Of a stretch of 64,000 bases of DNA, positions 34,499 through 42,511 are shown in pieces. The notes under the pieces were generated by a model. The model was not told the DNA's origin. It saw only the letters and a list, made by a program, of their open reading frames with translations, and did not search any database. This DNA comes from JBBITI01 sp963735055. Lineage in GTDB: Bacteria > Chloroflexota > Dehalococcoidia > Dehalococcoidales > UBA2162. Each line of letters opens with the position of its first letter. Within the stretch, counting starts at the first letter, position 1. The position numbers and the translations under genes were made by a program. Where the stretch lies: assembly GCA_963735055.1 (NCBI GenBank), contig CAVTJN010000007.1:186001-250000 (forward strand), written 5' to 3'.

Positions 34499-35176
34499 AT
34501 GTCAGACGTACAATTAACGCTCAACGGAGTTCAGGTTACCGCTCAATCCAACCAGACCATCTTGCAGCTCGCCCGGGAGCATGGCATCGACATTCCGACT
34601 TTGTGCTACATCGAAGACCTTGTCCCCACCGGAGCCTGCCGGATGTGCGTGGTTGAAGTAGATGGGTCGCGGACGCTGGTGGCGTCGTGCCACACACCGG
34701 TTGGAAAAGGAATGGTGATTCAGACGCATTCGCCCAAGGTGCTGGAAACCCGTGCCATGATTATGGATTTGATATTGGCCAGCCACTGCGGGACGTGTTA
34801 CATGTGCGAGAAAGCCAACCTGTGTGAACTGCGGCACATCGCCATCGATCTGGGAGTCGGAATCCCCAGCTTCGACGTCAAGAAGCGGTATTATCCCATC
34901 GAAGATGTCAGCCCCTATATTGAAAGGGACCTGTCAAAGTGCATCCTTTGCCGCCGTTGCGTCAGGGCTTGCACGGAGATCGCGAAGAAGAATATCCTGA
35001 ATGTGGGCTACCGGGGTTTTGACACCAAGATCATCAGTGAGACCGACAAGCCATTGGATGTGGAAGCATGCCGGGATTGCGGGATCTGCATCGAACATTG
35101 CCCGACCGGCGCTATCACCACCCCTCGCAAGTTTGGCAAGGAAAAGAAAGGCCGGCCACTGTTGATCAAGGGCTAG
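34499..35176 (+). CDS. hoxU: HoxU/NuoG-N-terminal-like iron-sulfur subunit
   Basis: A 225-residue electron-transfer subunit. [2Fe-2S] ligands Cys36, 47, 50, 64; the His-Cys3 cluster His96/Cys100/103/109 region (SHCGTCYMCEKANLC); then two [4Fe-4S] clusters, Cys148, 151, 154, 158 and Cys191, 194, 197, 201. This is the diaphorase-side small subunit of NAD(P)-linked hydrogenases and formate dehydrogenases, or the N-terminal third of NuoG. No hydrogenase or formate dehydrogenase catalytic subunit follows; instead the operon continues with HoxE, HoxF and the methylene-THF reductase genes. Confidence 0.9.
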   Translation: MSDVQLTLNGVQVTAQSNQTILQLAREHGIDIPTLCYIEDLVPTGACRMCVVEVDGSRTLVASCHTPVGKGMVIQTHSPKVLETRAMIMDLILASHCGTCYMCEKANLCELRHIAIDLGVGIPSFDVKKRYYPIEDVSPYIERDLSKCILCRRCVRACTEIAKKNILNVGYRGFDTKIISETDKPLDVEACRDCGICIEHCPTGAITTPRKFGKEKKGRPLLIKG

Positions 35177-35205
35177 GCGCCGCGTTCAGTCCGCTCGGAG
35201 GTTAG

Positions 35206-35646
35206 ATGAAAGAAGGAGTCAGCGCTATTTCGCGGGAAGATCAGAAGAACATCCTGATCAAACTCAAAGCGGCCCAGGCCGCGGCCGGCTACGTTTCCGA
35301 ACAGGCCATGTCGGACATTGCCGCCTCGTACCAGACCTCAGTAGCCGAGGTGTATGGGGTCGCCACCTTCTATTCTTTCCTGTGTGTGAAACCAACCGGG
35401 CGCAACGTTATCAGGATCTGCCGCAGTCTACCCTGTCATCTCAAAGACGGGGAAAGCGTTCGGAAACGCCTGTGCGGGATCCTCGGCGTTGAACCCGGTG
35501 AAACCACCGCCGACGGCCGGTTCTCGTTGGAGGAGACCAACTGCATCGGCGCCTGCGATTTGGCCCCGGCGATGCTGGTGAACGGCGAGTTGGTGGGCAA
35601 TCTTACCGTCGACAATATCGGGGCGACTCTTGAGGCCTACCGCTAG
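35206..35646 (+). CDS. hoxE: HoxE/NuoE-like [2Fe-2S] thioredoxin-fold subunit
   Basis: A 146-residue subunit with the four ligands Cys72, Cys77, Cys113 and Cys117 (CRSLPC, CIGAC) and the helical N-terminus (GYVSEQAMSDIAASYQTSVA, then EVYGVATFYSFL) typical of the 24-kDa subunit of complex I and bifurcating dehydrogenases. The ribosome binding site is CGGAGG. It hands electrons between the flavin subunit and the other clusters. Confidence 0.93.
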   Translation: MKEGVSAISREDQKNILIKLKAAQAAAGYVSEQAMSDIAASYQTSVAEVYGVATFYSFLCVKPTGRNVIRICRSLPCHLKDGESVRKRLCGILGVEPGETTADGRFSLEETNCIGACDLAPAMLVNGELVGNLTVDNIGATLEAYR

Positions 35647-35667
35647 GTAGGAAAAAGGAATACTACT

Positions 35668-36864
35668 TTGCCAGAAAGACGAGTGGTTCTCAGAAATTGC
35701 GGGATAATTGACCCTAAGGACATCAATACCTACATTGCCCGGGACGGGTTTCGGGGTCTCGAGAAAGCTTTAGCCATGACCCCGGAACAGGTCATTGAAG
35801 AGCTCAAGGCTTCCGGACTGAGGGGGCGGGGCGGGGCATTCTTCCCCGTTGGTATGAAGCTCGAAATGGCGAGGAAGGCCCCCGGCGACGAAAAGTATGT
35901 TATCTGCAACGCCGATGAGGGCGAGGTGGGTACTTTCAAAGACCGCTACCTCATCCAAAACGACCCGTTCACGCTGGTCGAAGGGGTGGCCATCGCCGCC
36001 CACGCCGTGGGTTCAAGGCAGGCATTCATATATATCCGCGCCGAGTATCACTACCTCCTCGCGACGTTGCAGGGGGCGGTGGATCAAGCCCGCGAGAGGG
36101 GCTATTTGAGGCACGCTGAGATCACCGTACGGGAAGGTGCAGGGGCCTACGTTTGCGGCGAAGAATCGGCATTGATGGACTCGATTGAGGGGAAGAGGGG
36201 CGAGGCACGCTACCGGCCACCGTTTCCGACCAACGCCGGCTTGTGGCAAAAACCGACTACGATAAACAACGTGGAATCGATGTCGAACTTACCCCAGATC
36301 ATCTTGAACGGCGCGGCCTGGTTCAACCAGATGGGAACCGAACGCAGCAAGGGTACTAAGGTCTTTTCATTGAGCGGCGACGTTGCTCGTCCCGGGGTTT
36401 ACGAACTGGTGCTGGGGACTCCGTTGCGAGAACTGGTGGTGGACCTCGGCGGCGCAAAGTCGGTCAAGGCAGTTCAGATTGGCGGGACCTGCGGCAGGAT
36501 AATCCCGGGGACGAATCTAGAGGTCGCGCTGGCGACCGAAGGCGTGCTCGGCTCCGGCGCGGTTACCGTGTTTGATGAAAGCCGGGACATAGTTGACATA
36601 ATGTACCGCACGGAACAATTCCTCGCCGAGGAATCGTGCGGTAAGTGTTTTCCATGCCGCGAGGGCACGCAGAATCTGGCCGGCATATTGGGGAAGTTCG
36701 TTCGTAGCGAGGGTTCGCCGGGAGACTTGAAGCTGCTCGAAAGCCTGTCCCGGACGATGATCCTCGCATCTTCTTGCGGGCTGGGGCAGGCAGCGCCGAC
36801 CGGCCTCCTCGACAGCCTGCAGAACTTCCGCGCCGACTTTGAAAAGAGGGTACGCGCGGCGTAG
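35668..36864 (+). CDS. hoxF: HoxF/NuoF-like NAD(P)H-binding flavoprotein subunit
   Basis: A 398-residue subunit, the size of NuoF, without the extra N-terminal thioredoxin or C-terminal ferredoxin domains of bifurcating HydB. LRGRGGAFFPVGMK (51-64) and ICNADEGEVGTFKDR (79-93) form the NADH/FMN site; EGAGAYVCGEESALMDSIEG is the second flavin stretch. The N3 [4Fe-4S] ligands are Cys324, 327, 330 (SCGKCFPC) and Cys370 (SSCGLG). The start is TTG at 35668 after AAAAAGGA. It should oxidise NAD(P)H for the operon's reductase, or run in reverse. Confidence 0.93.
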   Translation: MPERRVVLRNCGIIDPKDINTYIARDGFRGLEKALAMTPEQVIEELKASGLRGRGGAFFPVGMKLEMARKAPGDEKYVICNADEGEVGTFKDRYLIQNDPFTLVEGVAIAAHAVGSRQAFIYIRAEYHYLLATLQGAVDQARERGYLRHAEITVREGAGAYVCGEESALMDSIEGKRGEARYRPPFPTNAGLWQKPTTINNVESMSNLPQIILNGAAWFNQMGTERSKGTKVFSLSGDVARPGVYELVLGTPLRELVVDLGGAKSVKAVQIGGTCGRIIPGTNLEVALATEGVLGSGAVTVFDESRDIVDIMYRTEQFLAEESCGKCFPCREGTQNLAGILGKFVRSEGSPGDLKLLESLSRTMILASSCGLGQAAPTGLLDSLQNFRADFEKRVRAA

Positions 36865-36910
36865 CTGTCGGCGATCGAGTAATCTCACTAACAAGGACTG
36901 GGAACGCAAA

Positions 36911-37564
36911 ATGATAACAGTTACCAAACAGAAACCACTGGAAGAGATCACCAAGTTTCTGGAGCCTTACAAGAAGGTCTATCTTATCGGCTGCGGAAGC
37001 TGCCCGGCGATGCTGCACACCGGGGGCAGGGCTGAAGTGGTTGACATGAAGGGCAAACTGGAACAGGCGGGCAAGGAAGTAACCGGTTGGATGGTGATTC
37101 CGACCGCGTGCGACAGTCTTACCAAGGACGCTTTGGAGGAAGAATCGGGAAACATCGCGCCGGCTGAGGCGATCCTGGTAATGGCATGTGCCTACGGGGT
37201 GCAGACCGTCGGGTTCTACTCCAACAAGGCGATCTATCCTGCTCTGGAGAGCCTGTTCGTCGGCAAAGAAGAGGACCCGGGGACACTCGTCGAGGTCTGC
37301 GCCCAGTGTGGCAACTGCCGTCTTGGCCGGACCGCGGCGATATGCCCGCTGGTGCGCTGCGCCAAGAGCCTGCAGAACGGCCCATGCGGCGGCTCAGCCG
37401 ATGGTAAATGCGAAGTCGACCCCAATACTCCTTGCGCGTGGCAACTCATATTCGAGCGGCTGAAGGCGCTCGGCGAGTTGGATAAGCTTGAAGTGATCGA
37501 GCCTCCCCAGGACTGGAGCAAGAGCCATTCCGGGGGGCCGCGTCGATTCAAGGTAGGGGTCTAG
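36911..37564 (+). CDS. metV: MetV: methylene-THF reductase C-terminal (zinc/Fe-S) domain protein
   Basis: A 217-residue protein of the methylene-tetrahydrofolate reductase C-terminal family (MetV), the partner of MetF in acetogens. The N-terminal half starts KVYLIGCGSCPAMLHTGG. The Cys-rich C-terminal half has CAQCGNCRLGRTAAICPLVR, RCAKSL and NGPCGGSADGKCEV, ligands for [4Fe-4S] and zinc. The start is ATG at 36911; a frame from 36839 overlaps hoxF and is not used. Together with the HoxEFU genes upstream it suggests that electrons enter MetF through an NAD(P)H-linked Fe-S chain. Confidence 0.9.
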   Translation: MITVTKQKPLEEITKFLEPYKKVYLIGCGSCPAMLHTGGRAEVVDMKGKLEQAGKEVTGWMVIPTACDSLTKDALEEESGNIAPAEAILVMACAYGVQTVGFYSNKAIYPALESLFVGKEEDPGTLVEVCAQCGNCRLGRTAAICPLVRCAKSLQNGPCGGSADGKCEVDPNTPCAWQLIFERLKALGELDKLEVIEPPQDWSKSHSGGPRRFKVGV

Positions 37565-37567
37565 CTG

Positions 37568-37711
37568 ATGGGGCAGCCGATCGGAGACACGAGAGGGTAC
37601 TTCGAACGAGGCGGCCATGATGACAGTGCCGGCCCGCACGTCGTGAAGATTCGGTCCATGGCCAGTAAGTTGCTGCTGCAGAGAAAAACAAGAGGAGTCC
37701 GTCGTAGATGA
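37568..37711 (+). CDS. Possible 47-aa small protein between metV and metF
   Basis: A short frame starting 4 bases after the metV stop and ending in an ATGA overlap with the metF start (37708). It begins MGQPIGDTRGYFERGGHDDS and is basic at the end (QRKTRGVRRR). AGGTAGGGG lies about 8 bases before the ATG. No family is recognised. The exact fit between its neighbours suggests it is at least translated and couples metF translation to metV. Confidence 0.4.
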   Translation: MGQPIGDTRGYFERGGHDDSAGPHVVKIRSMASKLLLQRKTRGVRRR

Positions 37712-38673
37712 AAGCCGGAACTAATCTCGAAAAAGTGCTCGCGGGCGGCGGGTTCGCAGTTACTGCCGAGGCGGGGCCTCCAAAAGGGACCGGCGCCAAG
37801 TCTATTGTCAGGAAAGGCGAATCCTTACGCGCCTGCTGTGATGCGGTGAACATCACCGACAACCAGACCGCCATCGTACGCATGTGCAGTCTGGCCGGGT
37901 GTGTTCTCCTGAAGCAGCAAGGCATTGATCCGGTGATGCAGATGGTGACCCGTGACCGCAACCGGATCGCCCTTCAGAGTGACGTGCTGGGCGCCATTGC
38001 CCTGGGCATCGGCAATATTCTGTGCTTGACCGGCGATCACCAGAAGTTCGGCAACCACCCTCAGGCCAAGGGAGTATTCGACCTGGATTCGATACAGCTC
38101 GTGCAGACGCTCAAGAACATGCGGGACCAGAAGAAGTTCATTTCCGGCGAGGATGTCTCCGGAGAGGTCCCGTTGTTTATTGGCGCCGTTGAGAACCCAT
38201 TCGCCGATCCCTTTGAATTCAGGGTGACCCGTCTGGCCAAGAAGGTGCGGGCAGGGGCGGATTTCATCCAGACGCAGGCCGTGTTTGACGTTCCCAAGTT
38301 CGCCCGTTGGATGCAGATGGTGGTGGAGCGAGGGCTGGACAAACAGGTCCACATTATGGCCGGAATAATACCGATCAAGTCGGCGGCAATGGCCCGCTAC
38401 ATGAAAGACAACGTCTCCGGAGTCAGTGTTCCCGACAGTATCGTGACCAGAATGGAACAGGCCAAGAACGCCAAAGACGAAGGACTGAAAATCGCCCTCG
38501 AGGTCGTCCAGCAGGTGAGAGAGATCCCGGGCGTTCACGGCATTCACATCATGGCGGTGGGTTGGGAGGAGATGGTACCGGAGATCGTCAGCAAGTCCGG
38601 TCTGATGCCCCGGCCGGTACCGCCGCCCCAGGAAACCGGTTCCCCAGCTGCGCCTGCCTCGAAGGCCAAATAG
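37708..38673 (+). CDS. metF: Methylenetetrahydrofolate reductase, catalytic subunit
   Basis: A 321-residue TIM-barrel flavoprotein that interconverts methylene-THF and methyl-THF, the last folate step of the methyl branch of the Wood-Ljungdahl pathway and the methyl source for methionine. Typical stretches are FAVTAEAGPPKG (catalytic Glu region), NITDNQTAIVRMCSLA, ILCLTGDHQKFGNHP and GADFIQTQAVFDVPKF. The C-terminal tail is Pro-rich. It is the last gene of the HoxUEF-MetV-MetF operon, an arrangement that differs from the Moorella type (with HdrABC-MvhD) and the Acetobacterium type (with RnfC2). Confidence 0.95.
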   Translation: MKAGTNLEKVLAGGGFAVTAEAGPPKGTGAKSIVRKGESLRACCDAVNITDNQTAIVRMCSLAGCVLLKQQGIDPVMQMVTRDRNRIALQSDVLGAIALGIGNILCLTGDHQKFGNHPQAKGVFDLDSIQLVQTLKNMRDQKKFISGEDVSGEVPLFIGAVENPFADPFEFRVTRLAKKVRAGADFIQTQAVFDVPKFARWMQMVVERGLDKQVHIMAGIIPIKSAAMARYMKDNVSGVSVPDSIVTRMEQAKNAKDEGLKIALEVVQQVREIPGVHGIHIMAVGWEEMVPEIVSKSGLMPRPVPPPQETGSPAAPASKAK

Positions 38674-38742
38674 CAGGCCTGCCGGATCATACGGTCAGCC
38701 ACCTGGTTAACCACGAATCTGTGGCGTGGCGGGCTCTCACCA

Positions 38743-39564
38743 CTACCGTTTCCAGATAGGGCGGCGGCGGACGACGACGGCGACCAGGAACATCGCGACG
38801 GCGACCAGTGTCATGGCCGGTCCCGAGGGAAGATTGGCGTAGAACGACACGTAGAGTCCGACCACAGCGGTCACCACGCCGAGCAGGGCGCCCACAACCA
38901 TCGACGGCGCGAAACGGCGTACCAGGAGACGGGCAGTGGCTGCGGGAACTATCAACATCGCCAGCACCAGGATGATGCCGACCGCCTGAAGAGCCACGAC
39001 GATGACTAACGCCAGCACGGTGAGAAGCACATTGTCGAGGAATCCGGTCCGAAGTCCAGCGACCTTGGCTCCAACAGGATCAAAAGTGGCAAACACCAGC
39101 TCCTTGTGAAACGCGTAGAGCAGCGACAGGGCAAGAATGCCCAACCCCAGGGTGACGGCAACGTCCCGCCAGTTCACCCCAAGCACCTGCCCGAGCAATA
39201 TGTCTTCAAGGCGGACCGGTAATCCCCGGGAAACACTGAGCATAGCAAGCCCCAGGGCGAATAGTCCCACGAAGAGTATCCCGATGGTGGTGTCTTCGCT
39301 GAACCCTGTGCGGCGGCTCAGGAACCCGATCAGCAGGGCCATCATGATGGCAACGGGAATGGTCCCGACCACCGGGCTGAGGCCGAGCAGTACGGCCACC
39401 ACAATACCGGGCAGGACGGCGTGAGACAGGGCGTCTCCCATGAGCGCCAACCCGCGGCTGACCACATAGCTTCCCATGACCGGGGCGACCACGCCGACGG
39501 CGACCGATACGATCAGTGCCCGCACCATGAAGCTGAATTGGAACGGTTCAAGCAGAGACGGCAT
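38743..39564 (-). CDS. znuB: Zinc/manganese ABC permease (ZnuB/MntB family)
   Basis: A 273-residue permease with about eight to nine helices. VVSRGLALMGDALSHAVLPG is the conserved motif of ABC-3 metal permeases, and GIILVLAMLIVPAATARLLV is also typical. It starts inside the ATPase gene (about 17-base overlap); ATG 39564 has AGGAAGG at good distance, and ATG 39573 is an alternative. It converges on metF with a 69-base gap. Zinc, manganese and iron cannot be told apart by sequence alone. Confidence 0.9.
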   Translation of the reverse strand: MPSLLEPFQFSFMVRALIVSVAVGVVAPVMGSYVVSRGLALMGDALSHAVLPGIVVAVLLGLSPVVGTIPVAIMMALLIGFLSRRTGFSEDTTIGILFVGLFALGLAMLSVSRGLPVRLEDILLGQVLGVNWRDVAVTLGLGILALSLLYAFHKELVFATFDPVGAKVAGLRTGFLDNVLLTVLALVIVVALQAVGIILVLAMLIVPAATARLLVRRFAPSMVVGALLGVVTAVVGLYVSFYANLPSGPAMTLVAVAMFLVAVVVRRRPIWKR

Positions 39565-40336
39565 CGTCCCCATCCTTCCTGCCGTGCAGGGATGCGTGTG
39601 AACTGTACAGTTCCTGGATGAGCATCGGGGTGACGTCCTCCGGAGGCCCCCAGCCACAAACGTGGCGGTTGAGGCAGACGGCCATGTCGAAACGGGCGGA
39701 CAGGGTGGCCACGTCGTGGGTGGCGATGATAATGGTCCGTCCGCCGTCCCGCAGTTGCTTCAGGACCGCCACCAGACCTTCCTGTGCGGCCACGTCGACA
39801 CCGCTGAAAGCCTCATCGAACAGGATGACGCGTTCCTCTTGAGCGAGGGCCCGGGCCACGAAAACCCGCTGTCGCTGTCCCCCCGACAACTCACTTACCA
39901 GGGAGTGGCGTTGCGCCCACATCCCCACCTGTTCGAGACACAGCCGCACGGCTTCGTTATCAGCCCGCGTCCGTCGCTTGAACCAGCCGATGAGGCGGGC
40001 GCGGCCCATCATCACAACGTCGGACGTGGTGGCGGGAAAACGCCAGTTAACCCGTTCCTGCTGGGGAACATAGGCCACCTGGCCGCGCGGCCCCGACACC
40101 GGTCTTCCCTCGACCAGAATGCGGCCGGTCTTGACCGGGATCAGCCCGGCGATGGCGTTAAGCAAAGTGCTCTTACCGGCGCCGTTGGGACCAAGAACGC
40201 CGACCAAAGCCCGGGGTCCGGCGGTGAAGGAAACGTCTTCAAGGATCATCTTGCCGCCGAGCTCGACGGCTACGTCTTCCACGGTCACCGCGGGCGAGGC
40301 CGGTGGCCCGGCCGGCCGTTCTGGACTGTGGCTCAT
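39548..40336 (-). CDS. znuC: Zinc/manganese ABC ATPase (ZnuC/MntA family)
   Basis: A 262-residue ATPase: Walker A GPNGAGKST, Q-loop YVPQQERVNWRFP (the RVNW stretch is typical for metal importers), signature ELSGGQRQR, Walker B VILFDEAFSGVD and H-loop IATHDV. The GAGG site precedes the ATG at 40336. It lies between the permease and binding-protein genes in one operon. Confidence 0.93.
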   Translation of the reverse strand: MSHSPERPAGPPASPAVTVEDVAVELGGKMILEDVSFTAGPRALVGVLGPNGAGKSTLLNAIAGLIPVKTGRILVEGRPVSGPRGQVAYVPQQERVNWRFPATTSDVVMMGRARLIGWFKRRTRADNEAVRLCLEQVGMWAQRHSLVSELSGGQRQRVFVARALAQEERVILFDEAFSGVDVAAQEGLVAVLKQLRDGGRTIIIATHDVATLSARFDMAVCLNRHVCGWGPPEDVTPMLIQELYSSHASLHGRKDGDDAVSA

Positions 40337-40373
40337 CGTTGCCTCATCTTAGTTGGCGTTTCTCCCCGCTGGC

Positions 40374-41318
40374 TCAGTACAAAGCCTGATAGATTGCCTG
40401 AGTGTTGACGTTCATCATATCGATGTAGGTATCGGCCCCACTCTGCGGCGGTCCCAGTGAGTCGGAATAGAGACGGACTACTTTGGCGCCGGTCTCGGAA
40501 GCGATGGACCGGGCGAGACGGTCGTTCACCACCGTCTCCGTGAAGATCACGCCAATGCCCATCTGGCGGATCGTAGTCGCAAGCTGGCCCAGTTCTGCAG
40601 GCGACGGCTCCTTCTCAGTGTCAATACCGGGGAAGATCGACCCGACGGATTCATATCCGTAGCGCTGGGCGAAATACTGCATGTTCTCGTGGGACGAGAC
40701 GATCTTGCGGTTGAGGGACGGGATCATGGCAGTGAAATCGATGATGCGAGTGTTCAGTTGGTCCAGTTCCTCCGTGTAGGCAGCGGCGTTCGATCGGTAT
40801 GTCTCGGTTCCGGCCGGGTCAGCCGCAATGAGCCGCCCGAGGATTTCACTTACGGCCATCTGCACCCGGACGGGATCCCACCAGAAATGGGGATCAAACG
40901 GGACCTCCGGAGAGCCGCCCGTCTCAACCGGTATTGCCTGCACGTAGTCTCCGAGAGCAATCACTCTGGACGTGTCGGTGGCGGCGTTCGTCAGGAGACG
41001 GGTTAGCCACTCCCGCTCCAAACCGAGCCCGACCGTAAATACCAGCCGGGCGCGTGCCACGCGGGCGACGTCGGCGGCCCCGGGCTGGAAAGTGTGCGGA
41101 TCGGTACCCACGGGTAGAAGCGGCACGACGCTGACCCGGTCACCCCCGACGTTCGCCACCCAGTCGGCGACGATGTTGCTCGTAGTGACAATCGAAATAT
41201 CGGTCGACGTGACCCCGGATTGTCCGCAGGCCGGAAGGACACCAGACAGCAGGGCCAGCATGCCGATGATCAGCAGGGCGACGGGTTTATGACGTATTGC
41301 GCCTGACGGGAAGCTCAC
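40374..41318 (-). CDS. znuA: Metal-binding lipoprotein of the ABC-3 cluster (ZnuA/MntC family)
   Basis: A 314-residue cluster-A binding protein with lipobox LPAC (about residue 31). Likely ligands are His in VGTDPHTFQP, His in FDPHFWWDP, His in IVSSHENMQYF and an acidic residue near FTETVVNDR. There is no His-rich loop, which is common in zinc-specific ZnuA, so manganese is possible. The start is GTG at 41318; the exact start is uncertain. First gene of the metal transporter operon. Confidence 0.9.
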   Translation of the reverse strand: MSFPSGAIRHKPVALLIIGMLALLSGVLPACGQSGVTSTDISIVTTSNIVADWVANVGGDRVSVVPLLPVGTDPHTFQPGAADVARVARARLVFTVGLGLEREWLTRLLTNAATDTSRVIALGDYVQAIPVETGGSPEVPFDPHFWWDPVRVQMAVSEILGRLIAADPAGTETYRSNAAAYTEELDQLNTRIIDFTAMIPSLNRKIVSSHENMQYFAQRYGYESVGSIFPGIDTEKEPSPAELGQLATTIRQMGIGVIFTETVVNDRLARSIASETGAKVVRLYSDSLGPPQSGADTYIDMMNVNTQAIYQALY

Positions 41319-41538
41319 CCCACTGATCTCACTCTACGCGACAGTTGTTACCAGGCCGGTCTGTTTTCAACCAATATACAGCAGCGCCCTGCCACATTCA
41401 ACACGCCGGCGCCTCGCCCCTCCTTTAGTGCCGGTCAGGGCTGAGCCTGGCGCACGATCCTTGACGGATGAGCCGCAGGCACCTATAGTGGAGGTGGCTG
41501 ACAGATGGGACGGTGACGTCCGGATTGGGGAGATTTCG

Positions 41539-42345
41539 GTGGACATCGCGTTTCAGATAGGGCCTTTGAAAGTCGCCTGGTACGGCATCTTCATCTCGCT
41601 GGCGGTCATTGCCGCGGTGGCGGTGGCGTCGCTGGAAGCAAAACGGCGAGGGGAGCTGACCGATCATCTTCTCAATATGCTGCTGCTGGTTCTGCCACTC
41701 GGCATCATTGGCGCCAGGGTATATCACGTCATCGACCAGTGGAGCTACTATTCGCAGAATCCCGGCCTCATCATCGGGGGCAGAGGTCTGGGCATCTTCG
41801 GAGCGGTTATCGGTGGGGCAGTCGGTCTCATTATCTATACAAAGTGGAAGCGCCTGAGCACGCTGACCTGGCTCGACATCTGCGCCCCGGGTTTGATCGC
41901 GGCCCAGGCGATCGGACGGTGGGGCAACTTCTTCAACCAGGAACTGTATGGCTACCCGACTGACCTGCCGTGGGGGGTCTACATTGACCCGGCGCACCGG
42001 CTCGCCGGGTTTGAGATGTACGAGCATTTTCATCCCTTGTTTCTATACGAATCTCTGTTGAATCTGATCGGACTCGGGCTCCTGCTGATCACCTCCCGCA
42101 AGTTCGGGAAGCGGCTGTTACCCGGCGAACTCTTTGTCGGATACGTCATATATTATGGGATCGTCCGTTTCGTACTCGAGGGGTTCAAACTTGAAGTGTG
42201 GACCCTCGGCGGCTTCCCAACGGCGCGGTGGATCACGCTGGTTGCGGTGCTGCTGGCCGTTGCGTTCACCGTAGCAAGGCGCCGCCGGCACTCGCACAAC
42301 CATCACTCGGGCGCTGTTGGTCTTCCGCCAGAGTCGGAAGTCTGA
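41539..42345 (+). CDS. lgt: Prolipoprotein diacylglyceryl transferase
   Basis: A 268-residue membrane enzyme that attaches diacylglycerol to the lipobox Cys of preprolipoproteins. Seven helices are expected; the signature GRWGNFFNQELYG is intact, as are YGIFISLAV near the start, HPLFLYESLLNLIG and GYVIYYGIVRFVLEGF. The His/Arg-rich tail (RRRRHSHNHH) is unusual. GTG at 41539 with GGGGAG six bases upstream is the most likely start; the frame is open back to 41428. It serves the many binding-protein lipoproteins in this window. Confidence 0.95.
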   Translation: MDIAFQIGPLKVAWYGIFISLAVIAAVAVASLEAKRRGELTDHLLNMLLLVLPLGIIGARVYHVIDQWSYYSQNPGLIIGGRGLGIFGAVIGGAVGLIIYTKWKRLSTLTWLDICAPGLIAAQAIGRWGNFFNQELYGYPTDLPWGVYIDPAHRLAGFEMYEHFHPLFLYESLLNLIGLGLLLITSRKFGKRLLPGELFVGYVIYYGIVRFVLEGFKLEVWTLGGFPTARWITLVAVLLAVAFTVARRRRHSHNHHSGAVGLPPESEV

Positions 42346-42376
42346 ACAGCAAGGGCCGGCTGACGCCTGATGACGC

Positions 42377-42405
42377 TTGACAATGCGGGCTCTGAATGTC
42401 ATAAT
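42377..42405 (+). promoter_or_regulatory. Promoter of the oligopeptide transport genes
   Basis: TTGACA (42377-42382), a 17-base spacer and CATAAT (42400-42405). The oppA start follows about 105 bases later, after AGGAGGAAAG. Confidence 0.75.
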
Positions 42406-42511
42406 CTTCGACGTCCCGAGTGAAGCGGCGTGCCGGGATCTCCCCAAATTCCGGCTGCAACCTGGAGTCTTTGATCGCAGAAGCGATTAGACATCTACCT
42501 AGGAGGAAAGA

